The notes: generated by a model from the sequence alone, not told the origin. Shown: positions 55,501 through 62,156, numbered from the stretch's first letter. The stretch: 64,000 nucleotides of DNA from Trachythela sp. YZ-2020 (GCA_016169945.1 JADLSH010000044.1:310001-374000), one strand, 5' to 3'. Program-made: numbers and translations.

Positions 55501-56145
55501 GAAGAAACAGCGTAATGTCAAAAACTTCATTTTGTAGATAAATTTAGACGTTTTTGTGAAATGTCTAAGGTTAAATTTTACAGCAACCACAAAGTACAAA
55601 TATTTATATTACTATTTTATCATTTTGTACGAAAAGTAAAAAAATTGTGTGTTGCTATGGTTACAATGATTGACTGAATACTTCATGTCACAATAAATTT
55701 TGGGAAGTATAATTCCTGAGTTCGAATAGGCGAGGGGATTCTGCAGGAGTGTATTTCTAGTTATCAAATAAATGTTATACCTCCATGCAACCAGAGTTTT
55801 CACTGATCACAAGTGTTTTATGTAAAAGGATCGTAATATATCTATAGTATACAATACCTCTGTAGCCAAAATTTTCTGTTCTTCACATATTTCATTTGCT
55901 CTCTTTTCCTTCTCAACACACATCTCAGCTCGCTTCACAGCTTCTTTTGCCTCTGATGTCAATATGTTCACTGATTTGTGTAAACTTGCTGTTTCCTCTG
56001 TAAGCTGTTTCTTTAACTTTGTGTTTTCTGATGATAAACTTGTAATCTTAATTTGAGTTGATGTGAGAGATTCTTGTAAAGCCGCCATTACTTGTTCCGT
56101 CTCTTCCTTGTCATTCTCCGCCTTCTCTTGATATATCTTGCTTGT
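22765..56145 (-). CDS. TPR: TPR-like nucleoporin (nuclear pore basket), C-terminal 1,365 residues, 28 exons; N terminus outside window
   Basis: Joining 28 minus-strand exons gives 4,098 nt with no stop before the terminal TAA; every border is GT-AG and all phases agree. Residues 1 to about 630 are coiled coil with segments I recognise from TPR: NECKASWEEQ, VRKEKEIAET, AKRYKTQYDE and EKEEKAKKTL. Next come a Ser/Thr/Pro-rich linker with TASIRPM, two basic clusters (KRPRDN, KKSK) that may be nuclear localisation signals, a very acidic stretch, a VPSTPTL motif and an RG-rich tail. TPR is the coiled-coil core of the nuclear basket, acting in mRNA export, chromatin exclusion at pores and checkpoint anchoring. 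Human TPR is about 2,360 residues, so roughly the first 1,000 are missing here. Introns hold three minisatellites and many hairpin elements. Exon coordinates follow as separate entries. Confidence 0.93.
23265..23309 (-). CDS. TPR: TPR-like exon Z2
   Basis: 45 nt, phase 1 in and out, acceptor TTTCCTAG, donor CAAG|GTATTA. Arginine- and glutamine-rich: GQASRGRRQIRRVQ. Confidence 0.8.
23505..23579 (-). CDS. TPR: TPR-like exon Z1
   Basis: 75 nt, phase 1 in and out, acceptor TTCATTTCAG, donor CAGA|GTAAGT. Encodes SRPKSTVVQLRRPLGQTSSS and on, the start of the basic C-terminal tail. It lacks an ATG. Confidence 0.82.
23580..24763. other. TPR intron without recognised element
   Basis: 1.2 kb. A plus-strand frame of 89 codons at 24294-24563 contains a hydrophobic stretch (LLFSLTGIFVLGSVLMI) but has no known relative that I recognise and no supporting context. 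Confidence 0.5.
24764..24856 (-). CDS. TPR: TPR-like exon Y
   Basis: 93 nt, phase 1 in and out, acceptor TTTTTCAG, donor CAAG|GTAAAT. Ser/Thr-rich with AEPSTSTGK. Confidence 0.85.
24966..25039 (-). CDS. TPR: TPR-like exon X
   Basis: 74 nt, phase 2 in, phase 1 out, acceptor TGTTTCCAG, donor CTGG|GTAGGA. Ser/Glu-rich EVKDSEEASSSSLSTAIKST. Confidence 0.82.
25213..25387 (-). CDS. TPR: TPR-like exon W
   Basis: 175 nt, phase 1 in, phase 2 out (AC|GTAAGT). Acidic, disordered segment from DILDPPTMAVITSSS to DVTSQLVQKT. Confidence 0.87.
25675..25728 (-). CDS. TPR: TPR-like exon V
   Basis: 54 nt, phase 1 in and out, acceptor GATTTATTAG, donor GAAG|GTTTGT. Encodes NVVPDLDEATGIDFTSE. The 2.6-kb intron before it is mostly a 114-bp minisatellite. 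Confidence 0.8.
25930..28318. repeat. 114-bp minisatellite, about 19 copies
   Basis: Units share cagtataaataaagttagtt, a variable middle and ctctaggg(g/a)gaacagttt. Spacing of matching bases is exactly 114 (for example 27518 and 27632). One unit near 27240 is internally deleted, and one is interrupted by the hairpin at 26172-26378. As 114 is a multiple of three, a plus-strand frame of 241 codons stays open at 27470-28195. It sits in a TPR intron and I do not call it a gene. Confidence 0.95.
26159..26391. mobile_element. 207-bp hairpin element inserted in the 114-bp minisatellite
   Basis: Two 62-nt arms (26172-26233 and about 26257-26318) pair with one mismatch. The right end extends 60 bp past the arm. 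The 13-bp sequence ataaataaagtta flanks at 26159-26171 and 26379-26391, matching the interrupted repeat unit, so this is a clear insertion. Confidence 0.88.
28359..28436 (-). CDS. TPR: TPR-like exon U
   Basis: 78 nt, phase 1 in and out, acceptor CTACTTAG, donor TTTTG|GTACGA. Encodes LRVDDTRFDIMASSSGEGDE and on. Confidence 0.83.
28473..28770 (-). repeat. tRNA-like SINE fragment (tentative)
   Basis: On the minus strand GTGGATTCGATTCCCGC resembles a tRNA B box (GGTTCGANTCC). The outer parts gtggtttgtgtctgaac and gacacaaacca are partly inverted. A related sequence with the same ends (gtggtttatgtctgatct, gttcagacaaaaaccac) lies at 29260-29352. Confidence 0.4.
29094..29191 (-). CDS. TPR: TPR-like exon T
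   Basis: 98 nt, phase 2 in, phase 1 out, acceptor CTCACTTAG, donor GAAG|GTGAGA. SPRVQHPSFLFGS and TGGLAMGMTEE follow the family order after the VPSTPTL motif. Confidence 0.9.
29614..29720 (-). CDS. TPR: TPR-like exon S with VPSTPTL motif
   Basis: 107 nt, phase 0 in, phase 2 out. DDCMVPSTPTLFIPKRSDGF is a strong match to the conserved C-terminal motif of TPR and fixes the gene identity. Confidence 0.95.
29966..30135 (-). CDS. TPR: TPR-like exon R
   Basis: 170 nt, phase 1 in, phase 0 out (CAG|GTTGGC). Low-complexity Ser/Thr/Gln stretch ending FIRSQSHLAPFTLSQ. Confidence 0.85.
30148..30245. repeat. 35-bp tandem repeat, 2.8 copies
   Basis: gattgaaagtcagttcttat and the next 15 bases repeat at 30148, 30183 and 30218, in the TPR intron just upstream (minus sense) of exon R's acceptor. 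Confidence 0.9.
30791..30838 (-). CDS. TPR: TPR-like exon Q
   Basis: 48 nt, phase 1 in and out, acceptor TTCCACAG, donor GAAG|GTATGA. Encodes EEFADDEITEQSEVPE. It is separated from exon P by a 5.4-kb intron filled by a minisatellite. Confidence 0.82.
31134..31591. mobile_element. 436-bp fold-back element with 11-bp flanking duplication
   Basis: Element 31145-31580 begins ACCCTGGTTCCAGAGG and ends with its reverse complement. Long arms of about 200 bp pair across most of their length, meeting near 31340-31360. The sequence atgcaaaaatt flanks it at 31134-31144 and 31581-31591. The arms contain small repeats cgaggcgaaataaata, three on one side. The right boundary is immediately followed by the 21-bp minisatellite. 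Confidence 0.92.
31593..35797. repeat. 21-bp minisatellite array, about 200 copies
   Basis: Unit gtaatcacagtgcaattttct with a few interchangeable positions (gtg/gcg, caa/taa/gaa, ttct/tttc) and occasional 20- or 15-bp short units. Longer blocks recur, for example a shortened cacatttctgtaatcac junction at about 34009, 34315, 34607, 35015 and 35279. Since 21 is a multiple of three, frames such as CDYRKLH and VITENCT on the minus strand and SVITVQF on the plus strand run for hundreds of codons without being genes. It lies in the TPR intron between exons P and Q. Confidence 0.97.
36281..36440 (-). CDS. TPR: TPR-like exon P, acidic domain with Asp run
   Basis: 160 nt, phase 0 in, phase 1 out. Contains a run of nine aspartates encoded by a GAT/GAC tract that is effectively an exonic trinucleotide microsatellite. 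Confidence 0.88.
36647..36698. repeat. 26-bp tandem duplication
   Basis: aagatatacagcagacaaag and the next six bases occur twice in direct succession. Confidence 0.9.
36802..36957. repeat. About 78-bp tandem duplication
   Basis: The stretch beginning cataaatcaa and ending aattcatcttcaa occurs twice with a few substitutions. Confidence 0.85.
37169..37297 (-). CDS. TPR: TPR-like exon O, acidic domain
   Basis: 43 codons, phase 0, acceptor TTGTATCAG, donor GAG|GTCAGT. About half of the residues are Glu or Asp. Confidence 0.88.
37480..37560 (+). repeat. tRNA-like fragment (tentative)
   Basis: tagctcaatggtcagaacg resembles the A box and D arm of a tRNA (TAGCTCAGTGG-like). No complete cloverleaf follows, so it is probably a SINE head. 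Confidence 0.3.
37572..38093 (+). mobile_element. MITE family M1, copy 1
   Basis: About 520 bp with ends pairing as (a)atttcaattaaagttgtca and tgtaacaaccttaatttaaat. A clear second copy in opposite orientation lies at 49838-50346. Confidence 0.75.
38184..38238 (-). CDS. TPR: TPR-like exon N
   Basis: 55 nt, phase 2 in, phase 0 out, acceptor GTGTTTGTAG, donor GTG|GTAAGA. Short exon with AKKSKTEV, a second basic cluster. Confidence 0.82.
38239..39045. other. TPR intron without recognised element
   Basis: No repeat or gene recognised. Oligo-T near 38572-38590. Confidence 0.5.
39046..39120 (-). CDS. TPR: TPR-like exon M, basic cluster
   Basis: 75 nt, enters and leaves phase 2. Encodes PEDDVTSRESTDGRAGTKRP and on; KRPRDN may be part of a nuclear localisation signal. 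Confidence 0.85.
39806..40453 (-). CDS. TPR: TPR-like exon L, Ser/Thr/Pro-rich linker
   Basis: 648 nt, the largest exon. It opens with the end of the coiled coil (SEMEKLKKRLQQFERLMRQA) and then becomes a disordered Thr/Pro/Val linker containing TASIRPM and two direct repeats of a PPTVTTQPT motif. Acceptor ATCTTTTAAG is inferred from phase; donor AG|GTCAGT. Confidence 0.9.
40454..41300. other. TPR intron, mostly unrecognised
   Basis: A possible tRNA-like B box (gggttcagttccc, plus strand, near 40713) is the only hint of an element. Nothing else recognised. Confidence 0.4.
41305..41388. mobile_element. Short fold-back element with 7-bp flanking repeat
   Basis: gccggttgtacgaaaggcgt at 41314 pairs exactly with acgcctttcgtacaaccggc ending at 41381 (23-nt arms). 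The sequence ctacagg flanks both sides. Confidence 0.8.
41521..41764 (-). CDS. TPR: TPR-like exon K, last coiled-coil exon
   Basis: 244 nt, enters phase 1, leaves phase 2 (GAAAG|GTTAGC). Charged helix from MKDKYSNECEELKK to QERETEKER. Confidence 0.9.
41850..42045 (-). repeat. tRNA-derived SINE
   Basis: On the minus strand a tRNA-like head has an A-box-like AGCCGTCAGAGCAACCGCC and a B-box-like GTGGGTTAGATTCTC. It is followed by a core with GGGTCTTCTCCGGGTACTCC, a motif I know from widespread invertebrate SINEs. It lies in the TPR intron between exons J and K. Confidence 0.6.
42394..42457 (-). CDS. TPR: TPR-like exon J
   Basis: 64 nt, starts phase 0, ends phase 1 (ATGA|GTAAGT). Reads EKEEKAKKTLNSATKRIQQL. 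The 3.85-kb intron before it contains an inverted-repeat-bounded insertion. Confidence 0.9.
44222..45800 (-). pseudogene. Broken gene with zinc-finger-like segment inside the inverted-repeat block
   Basis: Minus-strand pieces in order are: MKCSKRFCDEEKIRRQQRKE near 45690; KRNEHVLPEICIICGRDASW near 45480-45420 ending at a donor-like AAG|GTATGG; VTKKRRRTPLMLAETIDAGL from 45223; RILVQIQGKDCVRYHKVCYC at 45126-44980; and KKVIETGVIGNKQIKYMKDL at 44414-44222. Paired cysteines (CIIC) and HKVCYC suggest a metal-binding fold. Frame changes occur near 45555 and 45160, and an insertion at 44417-44979 splits it. The family is unknown to me by name, though similar cysteine-rich proteins are common in cnidarian genomes. 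Confidence 0.5.
44417..44979. mobile_element. MITE splitting the broken gene
   Basis: Ends gcatcagtcaaatccaagca and its near reverse complement (gcttggatttgactgatgca). Removing it brings FCN and RKKVIETGV back together in frame within a few bases, so it inserted into coding sequence. Confidence 0.75.
46309..46509 (-). CDS. TPR: TPR-like exon I
   Basis: 67 codons, phase 0, acceptor TTTTTGTAG, donor AAG|GTGGAT (a weak donor). Contains AKRYKTQYDE, a family hallmark. This exon contains few methionines and is easy to miss in an ATG-based open-frame scan. Confidence 0.9.
46754..46906 (-). CDS. TPR: TPR-like exon H
   Basis: 51 codons, phase 0, acceptor TTTCTCCAG, donor CAA|GTAAGA. Ends EIQDKAKTIIQ, which joins directly to the next exon's KKIAKRYKTQY as in the family. 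Confidence 0.92.
47155..47364 (-). CDS. TPR: TPR-like exon G
   Basis: 70 codons, phase 0, acceptor CGTTTTAG, donor AAG|GTTCGT. Starts IQRWRTRVNQLIEQ and ends ITRLQAEINAKK. Confidence 0.9.
47459..47989. mobile_element. Imperfect fold-back element in TPR intron
   Basis: Left part aaggatatggcaatgaaaag to tgtccgccatcttggat pairs imperfectly with atccaagatggcggacagct to catatctctttaaa on the right (arms about 145-165 bp). It lies between exons F and G. Confidence 0.75.
48384..48488 (-). CDS. TPR: TPR-like exon F
   Basis: 35 codons, phase 0, acceptor AATTCAG, donor GAG|GTACG. Reads VKRLQNDISPLKLSIKNLTA and on. Confidence 0.88.
48489..49290. other. TPR intron without recognised element
   Basis: Short imperfect repeats around tttcaagacg(t)tt..acctgaaataacat (48719 and 48841), which resemble the border of exon F. 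Otherwise nothing seen. Confidence 0.45.
49291..49576 (-). CDS. TPR: TPR-like exon E
   Basis: 286 nt, starts after two carried bases and ends phase 0. FVRKEKEIAETKSELLQSES, then YQQRLEYVEKQL and HEEIMKKVEML follow the family order closely. The reading frame extends upstream of its first methionine to the acceptor at 49577. Confidence 0.93.
49838..50346 (-). mobile_element. MITE family M1, copy 2 (inverted relative to copy 1)
   Basis: Terminal inverted repeats acagctatttaaattaaggt and its counterpart accttaattgaaatagctgt. TATA at both edges fits a TA-type target duplication, suggesting a Tc1/mariner-related element. It matches the reverse complement of copy 1 over its whole length with moderate divergence. 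Confidence 0.8.
50347..50917. other. TPR intron without recognised element
   Basis: Contains a run of G at about 50525-50536 and a triple ggtcaaatgtggt repeat near 50424-50458. Confidence 0.5.
50918..51045 (-). CDS. TPR: TPR-like exon D
   Basis: 128 nt, starts phase 0 and ends phase 2 (CAG|GTAAAT). Begins LSEQVLAAQSRSLGD and ends VKDLWEVIR across the junction. Confidence 0.88.
51441..51629 (-). CDS. TPR: TPR-like exon C
   Basis: 63 codons, phase 0, acceptor AAATTCCAG, donor AAG|GTCAGT. Contains NECKASWEEQ and the LVSRCEELTSQNALLHEQ segment, among the best TPR matches in the window. Confidence 0.93.
51851..51925 (-). CDS. TPR: TPR-like exon B
   Basis: 25 codons, phase 0, acceptor CGTTTTTAG, donor CAG|GTAAGG. 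Reads TQEKYQKELVHHASDVQALT and on, a close family match. Confidence 0.9.
52094..52196. mobile_element. Pogo/Tigger-like MITE
   Basis: Starts CAGTAGAACCCCGCTATAT and ends ATAACGGGGTTCTAC, a terminus type I associate with pogo-like elements. About 100 bp long, followed by (TA)n. Confidence 0.6.
52461..52499. repeat. (TA)n microsatellite
   Basis: About 19 TA units. A shorter tract lies at 52197-52219 and another at about 61799-61823. Confidence 0.95.
52761..54947. repeat. Palindrome with arms of about 920 bp
   Basis: Left arm 52761-53677 and right arm 54027-54947 are close reverse complements; the outer ends agaaggagtcggatggctga and its complement mark the borders. The spacer is about 350 bp. 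The same 60-residue frame (GFMFSLLTTRIAIANEQPSF and on) appears in both arms because of the symmetry. No transposase is visible. Confidence 0.92.
55062..55252. mobile_element. MITE with a 48-nt perfect palindromic core
   Basis: Ends ttaatatcattattaacaa and ttgttaataataatattaa pair with one mismatch. 55140-55187 is a perfect palindrome (24-nt arms, no spacer) centred on acatgt. Confidence 0.85.
55253..55371. mobile_element. Short inverted-repeat element
   Basis: gaaatagcac and ctcgaagtattaatga pair with tcattaatacttctcga and gtgctatttc. It lies directly beside the previous MITE. Confidence 0.7.
55858..56145 (-). CDS. TPR: TPR-like exon A (first visible), coiled coil
   Basis: 96 codons, phase 0, acceptor TTACTGTAG, donor GAG|GTATTG. 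A heptad-rich helix from TSKIYQEKAENDKEE to EICEEQKILATE. No earlier TPR exon is seen between 56146 and 64000. Confidence 0.88.
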
Positions 56146-56246
56146 CTACAGTAAAATGTGAAAATTCAACAAAATTTAAACAAACGAGAAATAAAACTAA
56201 GCGAAATATTTTATTCAGTTTAAATAACTTGTCGGTTGTCCCCAAA

Positions 56247-56569
56247 TACATACATACATACATACATACATACAAATTTTATTGAATATCCTCGAAAGGC
56301 TTTACAGCTCTAATTTACATTTCCTTGATATATAAATATAATACAACAGTCTTTATATAAACTATGCACTATAACACTATAATACGCAAAATGATACTAA
56401 TAATTCTAAATAAATTCTATTATCCTAAGAGAAACACTACTACGTTAAAAATTCCTGTAGAAGGTCTTCCTTTAGTTAATATTTATAACTTTGGACAGTA
56501 GATCGCGATTTTAGAGATTCTATATCGTGGCTGCTCTGCATGAAAAATACTTTTGCGCTCTAGATGTTC
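56247..56569 (-). mobile_element. 3' end of a non-LTR element (fragment)
   Basis: On the minus strand AATAAAATTTGTATG ends in a (TATG)n tail (plus strand 56247-56273), the usual form of a CR1/L2-like 3' terminus. No coding sequence is left. Confidence 0.5.
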
Positions 56570-56573
56570 TGCA

Positions 56574-56680
56574 CTAACACGAGGGAGTCTATGTAACACG
56601 AGCGAGACTATCTAACACGAGGGAGTCTATGTAACACGAGCGAGACTATCTAACACGAGGGAGTCTATGTAACACGAGAT
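56574..56680. repeat. 19-bp minisatellite, detached left piece
   Basis: About six units of the ctatctaacacgagggagt type, continuing at 58998 on the other side of a retrotransposon insertion. Confidence 0.9.
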
Positions 56681-58997
56681 AGATAGATATTTATTGTGTA
56701 CTCCCCTAAGGGCTTTTCAGCACTACATTACATCAATTGAAATTTCTAGTATAAATTATTTCTAGTATAAATTATTTCAAAAACTATTTATGTTACAATG
56801 AATATGAATGTAAATATATAAATATGTACATGTTCTTATTTAAAACAGTTAAAATATGTTCGAAGTGTTTTGAAATATTAAATGTATTTAATAAGATTCT
56901 TTTAGTAAAAAATCTCTAAGTTCTTTCTTAAAAGTTGTTATTAATGTAATATTTTTTAGTTTGTCATCTAAATTATTCCAAATTTTCACTCCTCGGTAGT
57001 TAAATGTTCTTTGTCCTGTAGCAGTTTTATACAGAGGGATGTCCAAGAGGTTATGGTTTCGTGTCGAGCGATCATGTATGTCGGAACGCTTTGCAAATTT
57101 ATCTACTAGGTAGTCTGGTGCAAGTCTGTTAAAGCACTTGTAGGCCATTACCGTATCCCTGTACAATAATAACTTTTCCACTGGCAACCAATTTAGTTCA
57201 CGTAACCCTGGGGTAACGTGATCAAACTTTCTTGTTTTGTTATAATTCTGCACGCGAAGTTCTGTACTGATTGAAGTTTATTGATATTATTAGATGACGT
57301 GTTGGACCACACTGTGGAACAGTACAAGAGCTTGCTAATTACAAGTGTTTCAATTACTAATTTTAACGTTTCATTGTCAAAACTATCCTTCACGCGATTT
57401 ATTTGACACAGTTTTCTCATACATGACGAAACGAGTTTAGATATGTGGTCGTCGTAGGATAGGTACGAATCCAAATTGATTCCCAAATCCTTAGCTAACA
57501 AAACAGGTCTTATTGTCTTTCCTAAAATGTTAGCGACATTCCTGTAGGTACATTCTGTAACATGGGTCTGGAACCAACTACAAGGAATTTAGTTTTATCT
57601 GGATTTATCAGTAATTGGTGTTCCAAACACCACTTGGCTGCTCTTTGCAGGTCTGCCTCTAAATTGATAGTTGTCTGCTCCAAGTCGTGGATGAAGAACG
57701 ATTTATAAAGCTTTGAGTCGTCCACGTATGAATCAGATTACACGATTGGATGCTCCCAGGTAGATCGTTAATATAGATGCAAAACAGAAGTGGTGATAAT
57801 ATTGCGCCTTGTGGTACACCATGAGTAATCGGGCGAGTTGATGATTTGGTAGATCCAATGCGCACGTATTGGGATCTGCCTGATAAGTAGTTTTGGAACC
57901 ATTTAACAGCTTCGGGTGATGCGCCAATACAACTCAATTTGTGTAATAAAATTGAATGACTGACACTATCGAACGCTTTGGATAAATCCAATAAAATTAG
58001 TGCCGTTAGTTTTTTCTTGTCAATGGCGTCCAACATGGTGTCAGTAACAAATATGTTCAAAGTTTCTGTAGAGTGAAAACTCCTGTTCCCGCTTTGATGT
58101 GACGATATGCGATTGAATTCCTTGAGGTATGAACTAAATTGAATTAGGGCGACTTTTTCGCAAACCTTTGAAACTACTTCGAGTAGTGAGAGAGGCCGAT
58201 TATTTGAGGCAATCTCGTGGTTTCCTTCTTTTAATAGTGGTATAACTTCGGATATCTTCCATAGGTCAGGGAATGTGCTTGTCATTAAAGAGAAAAAGGA
58301 CGTAAGAGGACCCAGTGCGTAAGAGGACCCAGTATAATTGGAAGACAGTCTTTGATAACACGCATGCCTATTTGATCTGGTCCTGGTGACTTATTACTTG
58401 GCATAGCCATGATAATGCGTTGAACCTCTGTACAAGTGACGGATTTGAAATTGAACAGTTGATCAGATGGATAGGTAATTACATTTGAGAGAGGATTTGA
58501 AAGTGCGACATTGTTGTCTTTGGCTAAGCTTTCGGCTGTCGCAGCAGCATTTCGTCCCACAGAAGTAAAGAAAAGGTTGAAATCTTCTGCAACTGTTTTT
58601 GGATTTTTACTATAAATTTGCGTTTCCTTTTCCTTTGAAGGAATTATATTATTGATTACTTTCCATAGGGATCTCGAATTGTGTTTATGCTCTCTTACTT
58701 CGTTAAGGGTGTGGTCTTTCGCTGCGGCTTTAATTTTAGTTTTTACGTTATTGCGATATTCTTTGTAAACTACCCAATCACCTTCATCACGTGTCAGTTG
58801 GAACCGACGGAGGTGTAGATCCCGAGACTTCATGAGTTCTTTTATTTCGTTGGTGACATATGGACAGGATCGATTTCGAATTTTGAAGGTTTTTAACGGT
58901 GCATGCACGTCGAGGGTTGAGTGAAGAACATCTTTGAAGGTTACGAGTTCCGTGTTAACATCGGTGTTGGATAATATGGATAACAGGCGATCCGATT
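56679..58997 (-). mobile_element. CR1/Jockey-like non-LTR retrotransposon inserted in the 19-bp array
   Basis: Minus-strand pieces in order: 58908-58285 (endonuclease-RT linker ending SNKSPGPDQIGMRVIKDCLP), 58285-57659 (RT palm: LTALILLDLSKAFDSVSHS, HGVPQGAILSPLLFCIYIND), 57725-57522 (DDSKLY, thumb), 57501-57193 and 57253-56888 (C-terminal region). Frames shift between the pieces. The 3' end reads AATAAATATCTATCTATC. The endonuclease is missing, so it is 5'-truncated. Confidence 0.88.
57659..58285 (-). pseudogene. Reverse transcriptase palm fragment
   Basis: 208 codons. Contains the first catalytic Asp block (LLDLSKAFDSVSHS) and the GVPQGAILSPLLF block. The DD catalytic pair falls in the next frame (DDSKLY at 57725), so a frameshift separates them and the gene is broken. 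It is distinct in sequence from the RT at 7.2-8.6 kb. Confidence 0.85.
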
Positions 58998-59815
58998 ATC
59001 GAGCGAGACTATCTAACACGAGGGAGTCTAAGTAACACGAGAGAGACTATGTAACACGAGGGAGTCTATGTAACACGAGTGAGACTATCTAACACGAGGG
59101 AGTCTATGTAACACGAGCGAGACTATCTAACACGAGGGAGTCTAAGTAACACGAGAGAGACTATGTAACACGAGGGAGTCTATGTAACACGAGGGAGTGT
59201 ATGTAACACGACGGAGTCTATCTAACACGAACACGAGGGAGACTATCTAACACGAGGGAGACTATCTAACACGAGGGAGACTATCCAACACGAGGGAGAC
59301 TATCCAACACGAGGGAGACTATCTAACACGAGGGAGTCTAAGTAACACGAGGGAGTCTAAGTAACACGAGGGAGTCTATCTAACACGAGGGAGTCTATGT
59401 AACACGAGGGAGTGTATGTAACACGACGGAGTCTATCTAACACGAACACGAGCGAGACTATCTAACACGAGGGAGTCTAAGTAACACGAGGGAGTCTATG
59501 TAACACGAACACGAGCGAGACTATCTAACACGAGGGAGTCTAAGTAACACGAGAGAGACTATGTAACACGAGGGAGTCTATGTAACACGAACACGAGCGA
59601 GACTATCTAACACGAGGGAGTCTAAGTAACACGAGAGAGACTATGTAACACGAGGGAGTCTATGTAACACGAGGGAGTGTATGTAACACGACGGAGTCTA
59701 TCTAACACGAACACGAGGGAGACTATCTAACACGAGGGAGTCTATGTAACACGAGGGAGTCTATCTAACACGAGGGAGATTATCTAACACGAGGGAGACT
59801 ATGTAACACGAGGGA
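58998..59815. repeat. 19-bp minisatellite, left arm of the large palindrome
   Basis: About 43 units alternating ctatctaacacgagggagt, ctaagtaacacgagggagt and ctatgtaacacgaggg(c)ga, with 6-bp acgaac insertions. It is the inverted partner of 63421-64000. Confidence 0.95.
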
Positions 59816-61080
59816 ACCATAGGCTGCTCAGCTCCAGTTTCAGATTCGCAGCTCTATATTCAAATTGAATCTAGAGCCAGAGGCATGGCGTTCATGTTCA
59901 AATGGCTGTAACTCCACAAAGGCTTCACCTATTCTAACAATATTTGTTTTCATTCTTTGTCAAGAAAAGAAGTATGATATAACACAATCGCCGAGTCTCT
60001 ACTGCTTCTAGATTTCTCTAAACAACTTGCATAAGTCAAGTCGCCAAACGGCGTGCGGTCAATTAAATCTGGAGCCAGGTCCGGTTAGTTCCCACCAAAA
60101 TTGCTGTATAGTCGTAAGGAATAAATGTTATGCTATAATATTTTTTTTCATTCTTCACTGATAATTTGCACATTATTTAAAACAATCGGCTTGTCTGTAG
60201 CGCTTTTACTTTCCTCAGGAGAGCTCGCATAAGTTAGATCTTCAAACAGCGACATGTTGACACAGACGGTAAACAGGCTTGCCGCTTCTCACTTAAAACG
60301 CTCTGTCTCAGCCAAAAGTTACTTTATCGCAGAAAGATTTTTTTTCATTCTTCGTCATTAAAGCTCACATCATTTGAAGCTATTTTTAAGCTTATATCGC
60401 TTTAAACTTTGCCAGGACAACGTGCATAAGGTGAGTCCTCGAACAGCCACATACTGACACTGTCCACAAGTCAGTCAACAAGTCAGTCTACTAAAAGCGC
60501 TCTATCTCAGCGAAAAATGAACATATCCGTAAAATATTTTTTTTCATTCTTCACTGATAATTTGCACATTATTTAAAACAATCGGCTTGTCTGTAGCGCT
60601 TTTAGTTTCCTCAGAAGGGCTCGCACAAGTTAGGTCATCAAACAGCGACATGTTGACACAGACGGTAAACAGGCTTGCCGCTTCTCACTTAAAACGCTCT
60701 GTCTCAGCCAAAAGTTACTCTATCGCGGAAAGATTATTTTTCATTCTTCGTCATTAAAGCTCACATCACTTGAAGCTATTTTTAAGCTTATATCGCTTTA
60801 AACTTTGCCTGAACAACGTGCATAAGGTGAGTCCTCGAACAGCCACATATTGACACTGTCCACAAGTCAGTCAACAAGTCAGTCTACTAAAAGCGCTCTA
60901 TCTCAGCGAAAAATGAACATATCCGTAAAATATTTTTTTTCATTCTTCCCTGATAATTTGCACGTTATTTAAAACAATCGACTGGTCTGTAGCGCTTTTA
61001 GTTTCCTCAGGAGAGCTCGCATAAGTTAGGTCATGCTCGTTCATATGCTGGACTCACCCATGCGGGGTTTCCCCTTCGTT
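59816..61080. repeat. Left arm of the large palindrome (non-satellite part)
   Basis: From accataggctgctcagctcc to ggggtttccccttcgttt, reverse complement of 62157-63420 with few differences. It contains a 396-bp internal tandem repeat: cattcttcactgataatttg recurs at about 60149, 60545 and 60941. Confidence 0.93.
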
Positions 61081-62156
61081 TAAGATTGCGATGTACGGAC
61101 TGGTCATAATTTAGCCGGGGGGTAGGAGGTGGAAAAGGTAGGGGGTCACATTTTTTAGCTGCAATAAAGGGGGGTTCACATAATATTGAACCGTTATAAG
61201 AGGGGTGGTCACTTATTTTCATGCTGGCCCTAATATTGGCTGCTGGGCCGCCTATATAGTCGGGGAGACAAAGGGAGCAATTTGCTCTGGGCCCCGAAAT
61301 AACAATCCCTTTTACTGTCAAATCATCTCCTAGAACGCAGGAATTGCCGTTCCCGAAGATCGTTCAGGAGTGGGGGGTAGACATTTTTTCAGTCATGAGC
61401 AAGAGGGGGGTCATCATTTTTCATGCTCTCGACAAGGCAGGGTTACCCAGTTTCAGTCCTAGAAATCTTTAATTACACCTCCCCACCCCCCCTGCTAAAT
61501 TATGACCAGTCCCTAATGTAGTTGTTTTTAGTTTGGCTTCAACAATTCTGACGGTGCTTCATTAAGCACCGCATTGTTGTGAATAAGTGCGGCGCTTATT
61601 CGGATGCGGCGCTTAAAAATAGTTTTATCTCCAAAATGAATTTTCGGAAATAATTACAAGAACGATTGTATGATAAATGTAGATTAAATTATATATTTAC
61701 AAGTATATATTATTTTTTAAATATCATTGATAAAATTTAGCACTCTTGTGGGTTTAATAGTATTGATGATTTGATGTTGGCTATAATTCATATATGATAT
61801 CTATATATATATATATATATATATAATATGACTGATATCGGTTTCCCACTCAATTAGATCCTAGAGTGCAGGTGCATTCAGGTGCATGCCAAATTAAAAC
61901 TGCCTCGTCCCATGCCATATCCTCATATCAAGTTTTAGTACACAAACTCTTAAGAAGAATATAAACTTCAAGCAGCTGGAATACGTGACGAAACATCATA
62001 ACAATGACTGTTGAGCTTTCGATATAAAAATAAGCTGAATTGAAACTCAAACCAAATGCCCAAACATACTATATTAAATAAATTAATCTGTAATTAATTA
62101 ATATTACTAGTAAATAAATTTATCTGTACAATTACAGTCCTACGTAAACAGTAGCA
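61081..62156. other. Loop of the large palindrome
   Basis: About 1.08 kb of single-copy-looking DNA with a MITE at 61094-61512 and a (TA)n tract. No transposase or other gene is visible. Confidence 0.6.
61094..61515. mobile_element. MITE with 19-bp inverted ends inside the loop
   Basis: ggactggtcataatttagc at 61097-61115 is the exact reverse complement of 61494-61512. The interior is unusually rich in G runs (aaggggggttcaca, gaggggggtcat) at intervals. Confidence 0.75.

Noticed and set aside
1..56145. U12-type (minor) introns in PDCD7 or TPR, which would be fitting for a minor-spliceosome gene
   Set aside because: None of the donors I assigned has the ATATCCTT or GTATCCTT form; all look like major-type GT-AG introns.
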